Below, piece by piece: positions 19,901 to 30,677 of a stretch of DNA of 36,276 nt. The first letter of the stretch is position 1. Each line of letters begins with the position of its first letter. Source of the stretch: Candidatus Ruthturnera sp. Its GTDB lineage: Bacteria > Pseudomonadota > Gammaproteobacteria > PS1 > Pseudothioglobaceae. Both the position numbers and the translations under genes were made by a program. The notes under the pieces were generated by a model. That model was not told where the DNA came from and searched no databases. It saw only the letters and a list, made by a program, of their open reading frames with translations. The stretch is from assembly GCA_030599095.1 (NCBI GenBank), contig JAUVOQ010000012.1, positions 1 through 36,276 on the forward strand. Direction: 5' to 3'.

Positions 19901-20361
19901 GTTATCGCGCTACTAAGAGTGGCGGACAAATTGCTTTGATGACGATTGAAGATGGTGCTAAGCTATTAAATGCCGTGGTATTTACCAAAACTCTAGGTTC
20001 GGTGAGTGATCAACTTATTGTTGATGAAGTGGTGGTGATTTCAGGCAAGATTAATAAAGATTTCAGAGATCAGTGGCAAGTGGTGGTTGATAAAATTGAA
20101 AATATTGGGCAAGTGAAAATGGGCTACGCCAAGGGTTTTGAAGTATTATTAAACGCCAAACACCAATCAATTTTTGACAAACTTGTCAAAGTGCTACTTG
20201 AACATAAGGGCAATTGTCCAGTTAAAATTTCTTATATTGCTGATAATTTAAGAGGCAGTATGTTGTTAAACAAGGCCTACTTAGTAACGCCTAATCAGCA
20301 GTTAATTGATGCCGTTAATGTCTTGGCTAAAGATCAAGTTAGCAAGATTCATTATCATTAG
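16927..20361 (+). CDS. dnaE: DNA polymerase III subunit alpha
   Basis: DnaE is the replicative polymerase. The product is 1144 residues (1160 in E. coli). Domains in order: N-terminal PHP domain (1-280), palm/fingers with catalytic Asp396 and Asp398 in MPDFDIDF and Asp554 in KFDFLGL, tandem helix-hairpin-helix, OB fold near 970-1050 and a C-terminal tau-binding region. A clamp-binding motif QIGLF lies near residue 911. The PHP motif reads LHCQS, so the second His of the active HxH form is Gln, in line with an inactive proofreading PHP. It starts two bases after the toxin stop and has no clear ribosome site, so translation probably depends on the upstream gene. It converges with comEC, leaving 8 bases between. 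Confidence 0.97.
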   Translation: MPISSFVHLHCQSEFSVENSLVRIPKLIEKVQEIGMDSIALTDESNLFAAVKFYQKATAANIKPIFGARINVKDKEGEFYSVLLLCQDHQGYLNLSELISLSYTQGRSFECVSVTQQQLIDYNQGLIMIATPIYSDVAKHLISNQMLEAKQKAEFWQAVFVERYYLGVQRTSREFDEKHLHLCIELALELSIAVVATNDVQFLNESDFDAHEARICISQGGLLDDTRRERHFSNQQFLKSSKQMYELFTDLPEILENTLEIAKRCNVHFELFKKNYLPDFPVPEGLTIEQFFCEESECGLIQRLQNLKVDAQVYHQRLKFELDVIIQMGFPGYFLIVADFIRWSKENDIPVGPGRGSGAGSLVAYVLGITNVDPIKHELLFERFLNPERVSMPDFDIDFCTDRRDEVIDYVSKKYGHEKVSQIITYGTMAAKGVVRDVGRVLGHPYGFSDKISKMIPHDLKITLEKALSEPEEGGSEELRVRYDSEESVTALIDLSKQLEGLVRNVGTHAGGVVIAPSKISDFCPVYKGHGENDGVVSQFDKDDVEAVGLVKFDFLGLSNLTVIHKAIKLISAEGLSDEPIDLDALPLDDKKVYELLQRCDTTGIFQLESEGMRSYLKKLQADNFEDIVAMLALYRPGPLDAGMVDDYINVKHGAQVKYPHPMLEQILKPTNGVFLYQEQVMQSAQVMAGYSLGGADLLRRAMGKKKANEMSRQRSVFVKGAAEKDIDSKKANEIFDLIDKFSGYGFNKSHSVAYAYVSYHTAWLKSHYPAPFMAAVLSGMMDDTDRVSFTISKVQEMGLVVNGPSVCESNYEFSINDERTVVYGLGAIKGVGGALVDALVSERNANGIYKDLFEFCSRIEKRCLNKRAIEALIYSGAFDVLGVGRASLIKTYPTAIRQAEQKQSDYSNGQIGLFSNPEQHSEYEARHLSAPSFSFKEKLQLEKSVLGYYFDDHPTDEYKADLKHIGAILPSKIAFRNNKDVRVLALISELRYRATKSGGQIALMTIEDGAKLLNAVVFTKTLGSVSDQLIVDEVVVISGKINKDFRDQWQVVVDKIENIGQVKMGYAKGFEVLLNAKHQSIFDKLVKVLLEHKGNCPVKISYIADNLRGSMLLNKAYLVTPNQQLIDAVNVLAKDQVSKIHYH

Positions 20362-20369
20362 TTGTCTCA

Positions 20370-22661
20370 TTATTTTTTGAAAATGGCACTACATTGACGT
20401 TGGTAATAGCGCGCATAATCTTGCCTATATTGGTTAATTACAATGTCTTTACCTAAAAAAATCTCAATTTGTCCAGCACAACTGGTATTTAAAATATTAA
20501 TATTATGATTTTTGTATCTATTGACAACGACTTTGGCAGGGTGGTTAAATCTATTTTTATAACCACTAGAAACAACAACCCATTTGGGTGAAATCGCTTC
20601 CAAGAATTCATCACTTGATGAAGTTTTACTGCCATGATGTGGACTAATGAGTATATTGCTGAGAAGTTTGTCTTTTTGGGTGGAGATTAAATATTTTTCA
20701 GCCTTTTTCTCAATATCAGAACTGAGCAGTACTGAGTGCGAATGGGTTGATATTTTCAAAACACACGAGGCATTATTGCCTTTGAAATTATCATCAGAAT
20801 TGAGTATTTCAAACAATACATCGTCCCAGATCCAATGTCGTCCTTTTTCGCACAGGGTTGTGGTTGCTTGAATTTTATTGGGTACTGAGGTGTGTATTTC
20901 TAATGTGTTAAATGCTTTTAAAACAGAGTTTAAGCCGCCGATATGGTCATTATCACCATGAGAAATAATAATTTTATCCAAATATTGGATTTGTTTTGAT
21001 CGTAAGTAAGGAATAACCACAGCATCACCTATGTTAAATCCAGAAGGATAGCCACTGCCCGTATCAAATAATAGAGTGTGATTTTGGGTGCGAACTACAT
21101 TTGCAAGTCCTTGTCCAACATCAAGAATCGTAACAACAGCCGATCCTTTGATTATTTTTTCACTAGGGTGAAATACAATTAGCAGTAATAAAACGATTGC
21201 TATTTTGCGAAGTTTAAGCGCTGAAGGTAGTATAGCTATCAGTATTGCGATGATTAATAGCAACATTTCAGCGCTTGATACTTGGGTGTAATGCCATTGG
21301 TTAAAGTGAAAGCTTTGCAGGTATTCAAGTAAAACTGACAAAATAATCAGGGATTGATTGGCAATATCAAAACTCAGTGTGGTTAGTAAAGGAAGTTGTA
21401 GATGAGCAAATATTGCACCTATGAGCGCAAATGGCGTGCTGATAAAACTAAATATTGGAATAGCAACTAGGTTGGCAATGGGTGAAAGAATTGACCCAGA
21501 ATTAAAAAACCAAGCAATTAAAGGCATTGTGGCAAGGCTAATCAGTAATTGAATATAGATAAGTCGAACAATCCAATGTCTGTTTTTATGTTGACTAGCG
21601 CCGTAAATAATAATGGCAACCACATAAAAAGACAGCCAAAAACCCACGCTAAAAATACTCAACGGATTAATGATAAGCACCAATAAAAGTGCCATGCCAT
21701 AAAGTTGCCAAATAGTATGGTAACGCCTAAAAATAATGGACAAGAACACCACGCCTGCCATGATAAAAGCGCGTTGAGTGGGGATGGAAAATCCTGCAAT
21801 TAATGCATAAATCAAGGCAGATATCAAACCAAAATAGCTGCCTATAATTAAAGCAGGTGCGCGCAATGTACATTTTGCGCATTGACGCCATAAAAAACCA
21901 GTAAATAAAAATATAAAGCCAGATATAAGCCCGATGTGTAAGCCAGAGATAACACTAAGGTGTGTGGTATTGGTGGCTTTAAAGAGTGCCCAATTGTACT
22001 CAGATATTAATGTTCTATCGCCAATAACAAGCGCATTAAGCACACCGCCAAATTGTAATTTATTTAAAAATTTAGATAAGGTTTGTTTAATATTTTGCCT
22101 AAATTTGTTAATTGATAAGCCGTTGTTTGGCTTAATTAGTTTGTTGTTAATGCTGCTTCTAACGTAGCCTGTTGCGTCAATTTGTTTGTAAAATAACCAT
22201 TGTTCATAGTCGAAACCACCTAAATTTTGATAACCATTATTACGCTTTAGTGTTACTCGCAAATGCCATTGATCATTGGCTTGCAATACTGGCAAATTTT
22301 TGCCATACCAAGACAATTTGACCTTGGCATTAAAAGGTTGTTCAACTTTGAATATAAAAGTGGCTTTATGGTTTGATATTTTTGGCAAGTCTGATATTTT
22401 GCCAATAATATTGATTGGCGCATTTAGATAAACAGTGCCAACTTGAGATTTTAAAATATGAGCAGAAAACACCCCCATCCAAGCAAAACCCAGCAAGAGA
22501 ATCATCATTTTGATTGAGTGCGTTTTGTATTGCTTAAAAGTGACGAAAACAGCAAAAAATATGGCAAAGATTACGCCCCATTCAAAGCCTGATATTGTCA
22601 AGGTGTTTTTAAGTGAAAACACCAAAATACCAAGCAAAAAACTTAGACTATAAATTAGCAT
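20370..22661 (-). CDS. comEC: ComEC/Rec2-family DNA-uptake channel protein
   Basis: ComEC carries single-stranded DNA across the inner membrane during natural transformation. The 763-residue product has N-terminal membrane helices, a middle competence domain with many helices (about residues 190-500, starting near VIGDRTLI and HLSVISGLHIGL), and a C-terminal metallo-beta-lactamase domain. That domain shows ILDVGQG and the metal motif SHGDNDHIGG (His568, Asp570, Asp572, His573). All parts look intact, which is unusual where genome reduction is suspected. The start is the first Met before a hydrophobic helix. It is preceded by the 346-base non-coding gap. Confidence 0.93.
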   Translation of the reverse strand: MLIYSLSFLLGILVFSLKNTLTISGFEWGVIFAIFFAVFVTFKQYKTHSIKMMILLLGFAWMGVFSAHILKSQVGTVYLNAPINIIGKISDLPKISNHKATFIFKVEQPFNAKVKLSWYGKNLPVLQANDQWHLRVTLKRNNGYQNLGGFDYEQWLFYKQIDATGYVRSSINNKLIKPNNGLSINKFRQNIKQTLSKFLNKLQFGGVLNALVIGDRTLISEYNWALFKATNTTHLSVISGLHIGLISGFIFLFTGFLWRQCAKCTLRAPALIIGSYFGLISALIYALIAGFSIPTQRAFIMAGVVFLSIIFRRYHTIWQLYGMALLLVLIINPLSIFSVGFWLSFYVVAIIIYGASQHKNRHWIVRLIYIQLLISLATMPLIAWFFNSGSILSPIANLVAIPIFSFISTPFALIGAIFAHLQLPLLTTLSFDIANQSLIILSVLLEYLQSFHFNQWHYTQVSSAEMLLLIIAILIAILPSALKLRKIAIVLLLLIVFHPSEKIIKGSAVVTILDVGQGLANVVRTQNHTLLFDTGSGYPSGFNIGDAVVIPYLRSKQIQYLDKIIISHGDNDHIGGLNSVLKAFNTLEIHTSVPNKIQATTTLCEKGRHWIWDDVLFEILNSDDNFKGNNASCVLKISTHSHSVLLSSDIEKKAEKYLISTQKDKLLSNILISPHHGSKTSSSDEFLEAISPKWVVVSSGYKNRFNHPAKVVVNRYKNHNINILNTSCAGQIEIFLGKDIVINQYRQDYARYYQRQCSAIFKK

Positions 22662-22815
22662 AAATAGTTGACATTAATCAAGGGTTTTTATAAAGCATAT
22701 CATCATTGATTTATCATCACTAAATATATCGTGAAACCCTTGGTTTAACACGTGAAACCAGTTAAGTTTTCCTCTAAAGTGTTTTAAAATCAATTCATAG
22801 ATATTTTCTCAGACA

Positions 22816-22892
22816 ATGGTTTTTTATAAATTTATATAAGTTATTGATTTTTAATTAAAATTTATAATTGATTAATTTTTATTCAAAACCAT
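22816..22892. repeat. Nested AT-rich palindrome
   Basis: ATGGTTTT (22816-22823) is the exact inverse of AAAACCAT (22885-22892). Pairing resumes after two mismatches with ATAAA, and the centre is the palindrome TTTTAATTAAAA (22849-22860). Outer and inner repeats share almost the same centre (22854), which suggests one long imperfect hairpin or a cruciform-prone element rather than chance pieces. Confidence 0.5.
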
Positions 22893-22948
22893 AAAAAAGT
22901 GCAATATATCAACGTATTTGAGTGCCTTTTAATGAGATATTAACACGT

Positions 22949-22957
22949 TTATCCACA
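22949..22957 (+). promoter_or_regulatory. Perfect DnaA box
   Basis: TTATCCACA matches the consensus DnaA-binding 9-mer exactly. TGTGAGTAA about 5 bases downstream is an inverted box with two mismatches, and TATCAACGTATTT about 30 bases upstream is one base from the IHF consensus. A lone 9-mer match may be chance; the neighbours make DnaA binding plausible. Confidence 0.45.
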
Positions 22958-23007
22958 GTTTTGTGAGTAAGCCTATCGGGTGTTGATTTAACAGCATTTT
23001 TTGGTGT

Positions 23008-24201
23008 TTATAAGCATTCTTTAATAAAAATTTCAAGGATTTTTTTTGCCACTTTTTGTTTGCTATTTTTGCCAATTTTTTTGTTTAAATTTTGACTTAA
23101 AAAAATCACCTCATTTTCATCCACATTAAAGCCAGAATCAGCACTTGAAACCTTATTAAGAATAATGACATCACAGCCTTTATTTTTGAGTTTTTTTTGA
23201 GCATTTTTTAACATATTTTGTGTTTCTGCAGCAAAGCCCATGCAAATAGGTTTTTCTTTTAATTTGCAGACATCTGCCAATATGTCTTTGTTTGGAACGA
23301 GCTCAAGTGTTAGATCCCCCCCATCCTTTTTGATTTTTTGATTGCTTGCATTTTTAACAGAAAAATCACTCACAGCCGCACAAGCAATAAAAATATTTTG
23401 ACCAGCAATATTATCCATGACCTTGGTATACATTTGTTGTGCGCTAACAATGGATATATTATTAGATTTTGCATTTAGAGTTGTGGTGATATTGCCATAA
23501 ATACAAGTCACTGATGCGCCCGATTCAATACAGGCATTGACCAATGCCATGCCCATTTTTCCACTACTGTGGTTAGAAATAAACCTAACTGGGTCAATGG
23601 CTTCAATGGTAGCACCCAAAGTAATCAGTACCTTTTTGCCAGTGAGTTTTGTGCTAATGAATTGCTTGGCTACTTGTTTTGCAATACTTGATGGTTCTGC
23701 AAGCCTACCTATGCCAATATCACCACAAGCTTGCTTGCCAGATTCTGGTCTAATGATGATTGTATGATGGCTAATGAGCGTTGATAAGTTGTCTTGAAGC
23801 GTATGAGATTGGTACATTTTTAGGTTCATAGCGGGCGCAATGAGTAGCGGCGCATCATTTGCTAAAATAACACTACTTAATAAGTCATTAGCCTTGCCTA
23901 GGGCAATATTAGCAATGGTATTGGCACTGGCAGGTGCAATTAAAATGGCATCTGCCCATTTGGCAAGTTCAATATGCCCCATGCCAAGTTCGGCGTTTTC
24001 ATCCCATAAATTGTGATGAACTTTATTTTTTGAAATTGATTGTAAGCATAATTCGGTAATAAATTTAGCACCTGCTTCAGTAAGAATCACTTTTACTTGA
24101 GCACCTAAATCTTGTAATCGGCGCACAATATCAGGTGCTTTATAAGCCGAAATAGAGCCACTAACACCAAGGATAATGTGTTTATTAGTTAGGCGGTTCA
24201 T
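23008..24201 (-). CDS. coaBC: Bifunctional phosphopantothenoylcysteine synthetase/decarboxylase
   Basis: This enzyme joins cysteine to 4'-phosphopantothenate (CoaB) and decarboxylates the product (CoaC) in coenzyme A synthesis. The 397-residue product has the flavin-binding CoaC domain (1-190), with VSGSISAYK, His75, Asn125 in PAMN and Cys159 in SGKQACGDIGIGRL. These sit at or next to the E. coli catalytic positions. The CoaB domain (about 190-397) has TLGATIEAIDPVRFISNHSSGKMG. The last stretch is lysine-rich. Its ATG overlaps the ribD stop by four bases (ATGA), implying coupled translation with ribD. Confidence 0.96.
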   Translation of the reverse strand: MNRLTNKHIILGVSGSISAYKAPDIVRRLQDLGAQVKVILTEAGAKFITELCLQSISKNKVHHNLWDENAELGMGHIELAKWADAILIAPASANTIANIALGKANDLLSSVILANDAPLLIAPAMNLKMYQSHTLQDNLSTLISHHTIIIRPESGKQACGDIGIGRLAEPSSIAKQVAKQFISTKLTGKKVLITLGATIEAIDPVRFISNHSSGKMGMALVNACIESGASVTCIYGNITTTLNAKSNNISIVSAQQMYTKVMDNIAGQNIFIACAAVSDFSVKNASNQKIKKDGGDLTLELVPNKDILADVCKLKEKPICMGFAAETQNMLKNAQKKLKNKGCDVIILNKVSSADSGFNVDENEVIFLSQNLNKKIGKNSKQKVAKKILEIFIKECL

Positions 24202-25247
24202 TTTAAAGTGGCAGTTATTTTGATGTCATCACCCAGCATTTTAACATCAACAATATTCAACTTAATTTTATCAGCCATGTTCTTAATAACCAGATTAAGC
24301 ATTGAATTGGCATCACTGCCCATCAATATGGGTGCCGTGTAAATAATAAACTCATCAATTAAGTTGCCTTTCATCATAGCACCAATAAGTCTAGGTCCTG
24401 CCTCAAGTAAGACGTTATTAATACCTTGGTTGCCTAATTGTGTTAATACATCATCAAGATCCAGTTTGCCAGAGGCAAGTGTTTTGGTGTTGGCTGGGTT
24501 TAAGATTAGGGTGGGTGCATCGGTGTTAAATATATTAAGCGAGGTATCTGTTATTTGGTTTTTACTATCAATCACAACACGTAGTGGCGTTGAATTGATA
24601 TTGTCAAGACGTAGCGTCATTAAAGGATTGTCGTTAATAATAGTGCCTGAGCCAGTCATTATTGCTTGGTGATTGGCACGTAGTTTTTGCACATCCAATC
24701 TTGCAGCTTCTGAGGTAATCCATTTGCTTTCACCTGAGTTCATTGAGGTTTTACCATCAAGACTCATGGCTATTTTACAACGCACAAAAGGCTGATTGAT
24801 TTTCATACGCTTGATGAATCCTTGATTAAGGGCTAAGGTATCATTTTCTAACAAACCAATTTTAACCTCAATACCTGCGTTTTCAAGCATAGCAATGCCT
24901 TTGCCATTGACCAGTGGATTAGGGTCACGCATAGCAATAATAACTGTTTTAGCACCTGAGTCAATAATAGCTTGTGCACAAGATGGGGTTTTGCCTTGAT
25001 GTGAGCAAGGCTCTAAGGTGACATAAAACGTAGCCCCCTGAGCTTGATGGTTAATTTGTTGCAAGGCATTAATTTCCCCATGCACTTTGCCAAAGGTTTG
25101 ATGATAGCCTTTGGCAATAATTTTTTCATGTTTTACAATCACGCAACCGACCATGGGATTGGACTTTACACCATATTTTCCTTGGCTGGCAAGTTTGAGC
25201 GCAAGCGCCATGTTTTGAGTGTCATTTATTGAAAAAGTTGCTGGCAT
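24198..25247 (-). CDS. ribD: Bifunctional riboflavin deaminase/reductase
   Basis: RibD deaminates the pyrimidine intermediate of riboflavin synthesis and then reduces its ribosyl group. The 349-residue product has an N-terminal deaminase domain (1-145) with zinc ligands His56 and catalytic Glu58 in KVHGEINAL, and Cys81 and Cys90 in [13 protein letters not shown]. The C-terminal reductase domain (about 147-349) contains [12 protein letters not shown] and [12 protein letters not shown]. It is slightly shorter than the 367 of E. coli but complete. It is divergent from recA with 66 bases between starts, and overlaps coaBC by four bases. Confidence 0.96.
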   Translation of the reverse strand: MPATFSINDTQNMALALKLASQGKYGVKSNPMVGCVIVKHEKIIAKGYHQTFGKVHGEINALQQINHQAQGATFYVTLEPCSHQGKTPSCAQAIIDSGAKTVIIAMRDPNPLVNGKGIAMLENAGIEVKIGLLENDTLALNQGFIKRMKINQPFVRCKIAMSLDGKTSMNSGESKWITSEAARLDVQKLRANHQAIMTGSGTIINDNPLMTLRLDNINSTPLRVVIDSKNQITDTSLNIFNTDAPTLILNPANTKTLASGKLDLDDVLTQLGNQGINNVLLEAGPRLIGAMMKGNLIDEFIIYTAPILMGSDANSMLNLVIKNMADKIKLNIVDVKMLGDDIKITATLK

Positions 25248-25313
25248 ATTTCAGATATAATTGCAAGGATATTTTGTATAAGAATCAGCAGTATTTTACC
25301 TAGGAGAAGCAAC

Positions 25314-26348
25314 ATGGATGAACAGAAAAAACAAGCCCTAAAAGCAGCGCTTACACAAATTGACAAACAATTTGGCAAAGGTTCAGTTATGTTTTTGGGC
25401 GACGATCAAGCTCAAGGCGATATTGAGGCAGTTCCTACGGGCAGTTTAAGCCTAGATATTGCGCTAGGTATTGGCGGTCTACCTAGGGGGCGAGTGGTCG
25501 AAATTTATGGACCTGAGTCATCAGGTAAAACAACCCTGACATTGCATGTGATTGCTGAGGTGCAAAAACTAGGTGGTATAGCAGCTTTTATTGACGCTGA
25601 ACATGCGCTTGACCCTAGATACGCCAAACGTTTGGGCGTTAATACGGATGATTTGTTAATTTCACAACCTGATACTGGCGAGCAAGCATTGGAAATTACA
25701 GATATGTTGGTGCGCTCAGGTGGTGTCGATATTGTGGTGATTGACTCTGTTGCAGCACTCACGCCTAAGGCAGAAATAGAGGGTGAGATGGGCGCTTCAC
25801 ACATGGGGCTTCAAGCTAGGCTTATGTCTCAAGCACTTAGAAAATTAACCTCAAACATTAAGCGAACTAATACCATGGTGATTTTTATCAACCAATTACG
25901 TATGAAAATTGGTGTTATGTTTGGCAATCCTGAAACCACAACAGGTGGTAATGCGTTGAAATTTTACGCCTCAGTACGTTTGGATATTCGTCGTATTGGC
26001 GCGATTAAAAAAGGCGATGAGATTTTAGGCAATGAAACACGCGTTAAAGTATTAAAAAATAAAGTCGCACCACCCTTTAAACAAGCAGAATTTCAAATCC
26101 TTTACAACGAGGGCATTTCACTTGAAAGTGAAATAATTGATTTGGGTGTGAAGCATGATTTTGTCGAAAAAGCAGGTGCTTGGTATAGTGTTAAAGGCGA
26201 GCGTATTGGTCAAGGTAAAGACAACGCTCGTGAATATTTAAAATCAAACCCTGAGCTCAGTCAAAAAATTGAGACTCAAATTCGTGAAAAATTACTGGTT
26301 AAAGAATCAAATATTGAAAAGGACGTTAGCAATCAAGACGTTGATTAA
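25314..26348 (+). CDS. recA: Recombinase RecA
   Basis: RecA forms filaments on single-stranded DNA, drives homologous recombination and, in SOS-competent bacteria, triggers LexA cleavage. The 344-residue product is full length. The Walker A motif GPESSGKT is at residues 66-73, with [16 protein letters not shown] before it, and loop L2 includes [25 protein letters not shown] precedes the ATG. No SOS box (CTGT, eight bases, ACAG) is visible in the 66-base divergent gap, so control by a standard gammaproteobacterial LexA is not supported. recX overlaps its end. Confidence 0.98.
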   Translation: MDEQKKQALKAALTQIDKQFGKGSVMFLGDDQAQGDIEAVPTGSLSLDIALGIGGLPRGRVVEIYGPESSGKTTLTLHVIAEVQKLGGIAAFIDAEHALDPRYAKRLGVNTDDLLISQPDTGEQALEITDMLVRSGGVDIVVIDSVAALTPKAEIEGEMGASHMGLQARLMSQALRKLTSNIKRTNTMVIFINQLRMKIGVMFGNPETTTGGNALKFYASVRLDIRRIGAIKKGDEILGNETRVKVLKNKVAPPFKQAEFQILYNEGISLESEIIDLGVKHDFVEKAGAWYSVKGERIGQGKDNAREYLKSNPELSQKIETQIREKLLVKESNIEKDVSNQDVD

Positions 26349-26757
26349 TCAAGCCTACCACCGAGCCCTAAATTTATTGACTCGGCGCGAACATTCTGCT
26401 TTAGAGTTGACGCAAAAACTAAGCACTAAAGGCTATGCTATTGAAGAAATAGAGCCAGCATTAGCACAATTAGTACAAAATAATTATCAAAGTGATGAAC
26501 GCTTTGCTGATGCATTTGTGCTTATGCGTACCAACCAAGGCAAGGGCAGCGTGTTAATCAGCCAACAACTCAAACAAAAAGGTATTGAAGATTTTGATTT
26601 ATCAGCCATTGATTTTTTTGAACTTGCTAAAAGCGTTAGACTAAGAAAATATGGCGAGCAATTGCCTAAAAATTATAAAGAAACAGCCAAACAGCAACGT
26701 TTTTTGCAATCTCGTGGGTTTGGGTTTGATGAAATCAAGTTTTCTTTTGAACCCTAA
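26341..26757 (+). CDS. recX: Regulatory protein RecX
   Basis: RecX binds RecA filaments and limits their growth. The core [23 protein letters not shown] is the first three-helix repeat of the family. [23 protein letters not shown] and a C-terminal helical repeat ending near [14 protein letters not shown] complete it. The start is uncertain: I prefer TTG at 26341, overlapping the recA end by 8 bases and giving 138 residues; an ATG at 26269 would add 24 residues inside recA that do not look like RecX. It is probably coupled to recA. Confidence 0.85.
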   Translation: MINQAYHRALNLLTRREHSALELTQKLSTKGYAIEEIEPALAQLVQNNYQSDERFADAFVLMRTNQGKGSVLISQQLKQKGIEDFDLSAIDFFELAKSVRLRKYGEQLPKNYKETAKQQRFLQSRGFGFDEIKFSFEP

Positions 26758-26791
26758 AGAGAACGCCCATCCAAAGACAGGCGTCAGACCA

Positions 26792-28363
<1,572 letters not shown>

Positions 28364-28384
<21 letters not shown>

Positions 28385-30220
28385 TTGTTTATCAAAATAT
28401 ACATCAAGCACCTGACGTGCAATCGGTGCTGCTTTTGAGCTTCCACTGCCTGCATTTTCAATAATAATGGCGATGGCTACTTCTGGATTTTCAATAGGGG
28501 CAAAGCCAGTAAATAGCGCATGATCTCTTAATTTTTCATCAAGTTTTTCTGCAATATATTGCTCTTCAGCGTCAAGACCAAATACTTGTGCAGTGCCAGT
28601 TTTTCCAGCCAATGTATAGGTCAAATCCTTATTAAGTCTTCTAGCGGTGCCCTTAGGACCGTAGATGGTTTGTTTCATGCCATTAATCACATATTCCCAA
28701 TTTTTAATATTTTTAATTGGAATTTGTATATGACGACCTTTCTTGGATTCAATGATTATGTTGCCAGGCGCTTGCGTATTTTTAAGTAGGGTTGGTTGAA
28801 ATAAAAGCCCTTTATTGGCAAGGGCTGCTGTGGCAACTGCAAGTTGTAAAGGACTAGAAGTCATAAATCCTTGGCCAATGCCTACAATCAAGGTTTCTCC
28901 GCGATACCAAGGTTCATTTTTATTGATTTTTTTCCAAACTTTAGAAGGCAGAATGCCAGCACTTTCTCCAGGAATGTCAATGCCTGTTTTTCGACCAAAA
29001 TTAAACAAATCTAAGCCATCATGTAATTTGTCAATACCCATTTTATCAGCCAAATCATAGAAAAATACATCGCATGATTGAGCAATTGCATTTTTAACAT
29101 TTACGTGTCCATGTCCTGTTTTTTTCCAGTCGTTAAATTTGCGTTTAACATTAGGTAGTTTGTAATAGCCTGGGCAGAAAGTTCGACTCTTGTTGGTAAT
29201 GACCTCTTTTTCTAAGCCTGCCAAAGCCACCATGGGTTTAATTGTAGACCCTGGTGGATATAGTCCTTGAATAGCGCGGTTGAACTGAGGAATGTCTGTT
29301 AATGTTTGTAATTGGTTATAATTGGCATGTGATATGCCACTAACAAACCAGTTCGGGTTATAGATAGGCGTACTAACGAGTGTTAATACTTCACCATTTC
29401 TGACATCCATAACCACAATTGAACCACGCTTACCTTTGAGTAGCGCTTCTGCTTTTTTTTGCATGTCTAAATCAATACTCAGATATAGATTTTCACCAGC
29501 AATGGCAGGCTTGATAATCTGAGTATCAACAACCCTACCATTTACATTATGCTCAATTTGTTGTAAGCCATTAGTGCCATGTAGTCGTATTTCGTATTGC
29601 TTTTCAATGCCAGTTTTGCCTACAAACAAAGTCCTTAAATAGTTTTTTTTATCATAAACAGCCTTGTCTTTTTTAGTCATCCTAGAGACGTAACCAACGA
29701 CATGAACAGAAGAGTCTTGATTGGGATAAATTCGATGGAAATAAGAGTCTATATCTACACCAATAAAAGCATTACTGGTTAAAAATTTTGCAACCTGAGT
29801 TTCATTAAGGTTATATTTGATTGGAATATTGTGAAATTTTTGGTAACGCCTTGCATTTTTGTGAAATTTTTTAATATCAATATCATCGATAAAACCAGAT
29901 TGTTTGAGTTGTTGTAATGTTTGGGCGATATTTTTAGTTTTTTCTGGTGTTAAAGTCAGTCGAAATCCCAGTTTGTTGGCGGCTAAAATACGACCATTTC
30001 GATCAAATATATTCCCCCTGCTGGGCGTTATAGGCAGGATGCGCATTTGGTTGCCCAAAGATTCCTCTAAATAGTATTGATGATTTATTATTTGTAAATT
30101 GTAAATTCTAATGATTAGTAAAATTGTCAGCAAAAAAATAAAAATCAGTGCTAATCTTAATCTAGAAGAGAGTACTTTATCTTCAAATTGGATATTGCTA
30201 ATACTATCTATGCTTTGCAT
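28364..30220 (-). CDS. mrdA: Penicillin-binding protein 2 (elongasome transpeptidase)
   Basis: PBP2 cross-links lateral-wall peptidoglycan as part of the MreBCD elongasome. The 618-residue product has one N-terminal membrane helix (about 22-41), a dimerisation domain with SRGNIFDRNGRILA near residue 67, and a transpeptidase domain. Catalytic motifs are Ser325-Thr-Ile-Lys, Ser382-Cys-Asp and Lys540-Thr-Gly-Thr. It is the last gene of mreB-mreC-mreD-mrdA on the minus strand, overlapping mreD by 13 bases. rodA/mrdB, its usual partner, is not next to it. Confidence 0.97.
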
Positions 30221-30675
30221 TTTGATAACAAAAACCTAACAATTGGCCAAACCAATGCACTCGTAAATGGGGCTAAAAATACGTAATAGTTAAGGGCAAA
30301 ATCTTGTGTTAATATAGAAGTCAATAAGAAAAATAGCAAATAAATACTACTAGATATAAACACATAAATTTGTTGTGTACTTAGATTAGAGACAAAGAAT
30401 GATTGTTTGATACTGCTAATAAATAAACTACTTAATATAAGTGCTAAGGCATTTTGCCCCAAAATATCACCATGCAAAATATCAATAAGCACACCAAGAA
30501 TGAGCGCAATAAAGAATGTAGCCTTGGTTGAAAAATACGTCAACCAATAGATATAAAAAAGCAATAGCCAAAATGCAGACGCATCTAACAACACTTCATT
30601 TAAAGGGATTGTGCTTAAAATTAATGCAAAAAAAGTAATTTTAATTAGGAATATATAAGGACGTTGTGCGTTCAT
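30208..30675 (-). CDS. mreD: Rod shape-determining protein MreD
   Basis: MreD is a small integral membrane protein of the elongasome. The 155-residue product is almost entirely hydrophobic, with about five predicted helices. The family motif GVLIDILHGDILGQNAL lies at residues 60-76. It starts two bases after the mreC stop and overlaps mrdA by 13 bases. Small hydrophobic proteins are hard to name alone, but motif and position agree. Confidence 0.92.
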   Translation of the reverse strand: MNAQRPYIFLIKITFFALILSTIPLNEVLLDASAFWLLLFYIYWLTYFSTKATFFIALILGVLIDILHGDILGQNALALILSSLFISSIKQSFFVSNLSTQQIYVFISSSIYLLFFLLTSILTQDFALNYYVFLAPFTSALVWPIVRFLLSKCKA

Positions 30676-30677
30676 GA

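Larger units (their letters stand above)
22662..23007. other. 346-base AT-rich gap between comEC and coaBC
   Basis: No gene is visible on either strand. CAAGGGTTT (22679-22687) faces AAACCCTTG (22734-22742). CGTGAAACC is repeated directly at 22730-22738 and 22751-22759, 21 bases apart. A 77-base AT-rich nested palindrome follows (22816-22892). A perfect DnaA box lies at 22949-22957. Both flanking genes run on the minus strand, so the comEC promoter should be here. The density of repeats is more than a simple promoter needs. Confidence 0.6.

Noticed and set aside
22662-23007. Calling this gap the chromosomal origin
   Set aside because: Only one perfect DnaA box is present, and gene orientation puts rpoBC head-on to forks leaving this point. 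Kept as a finding, not as an origin feature.
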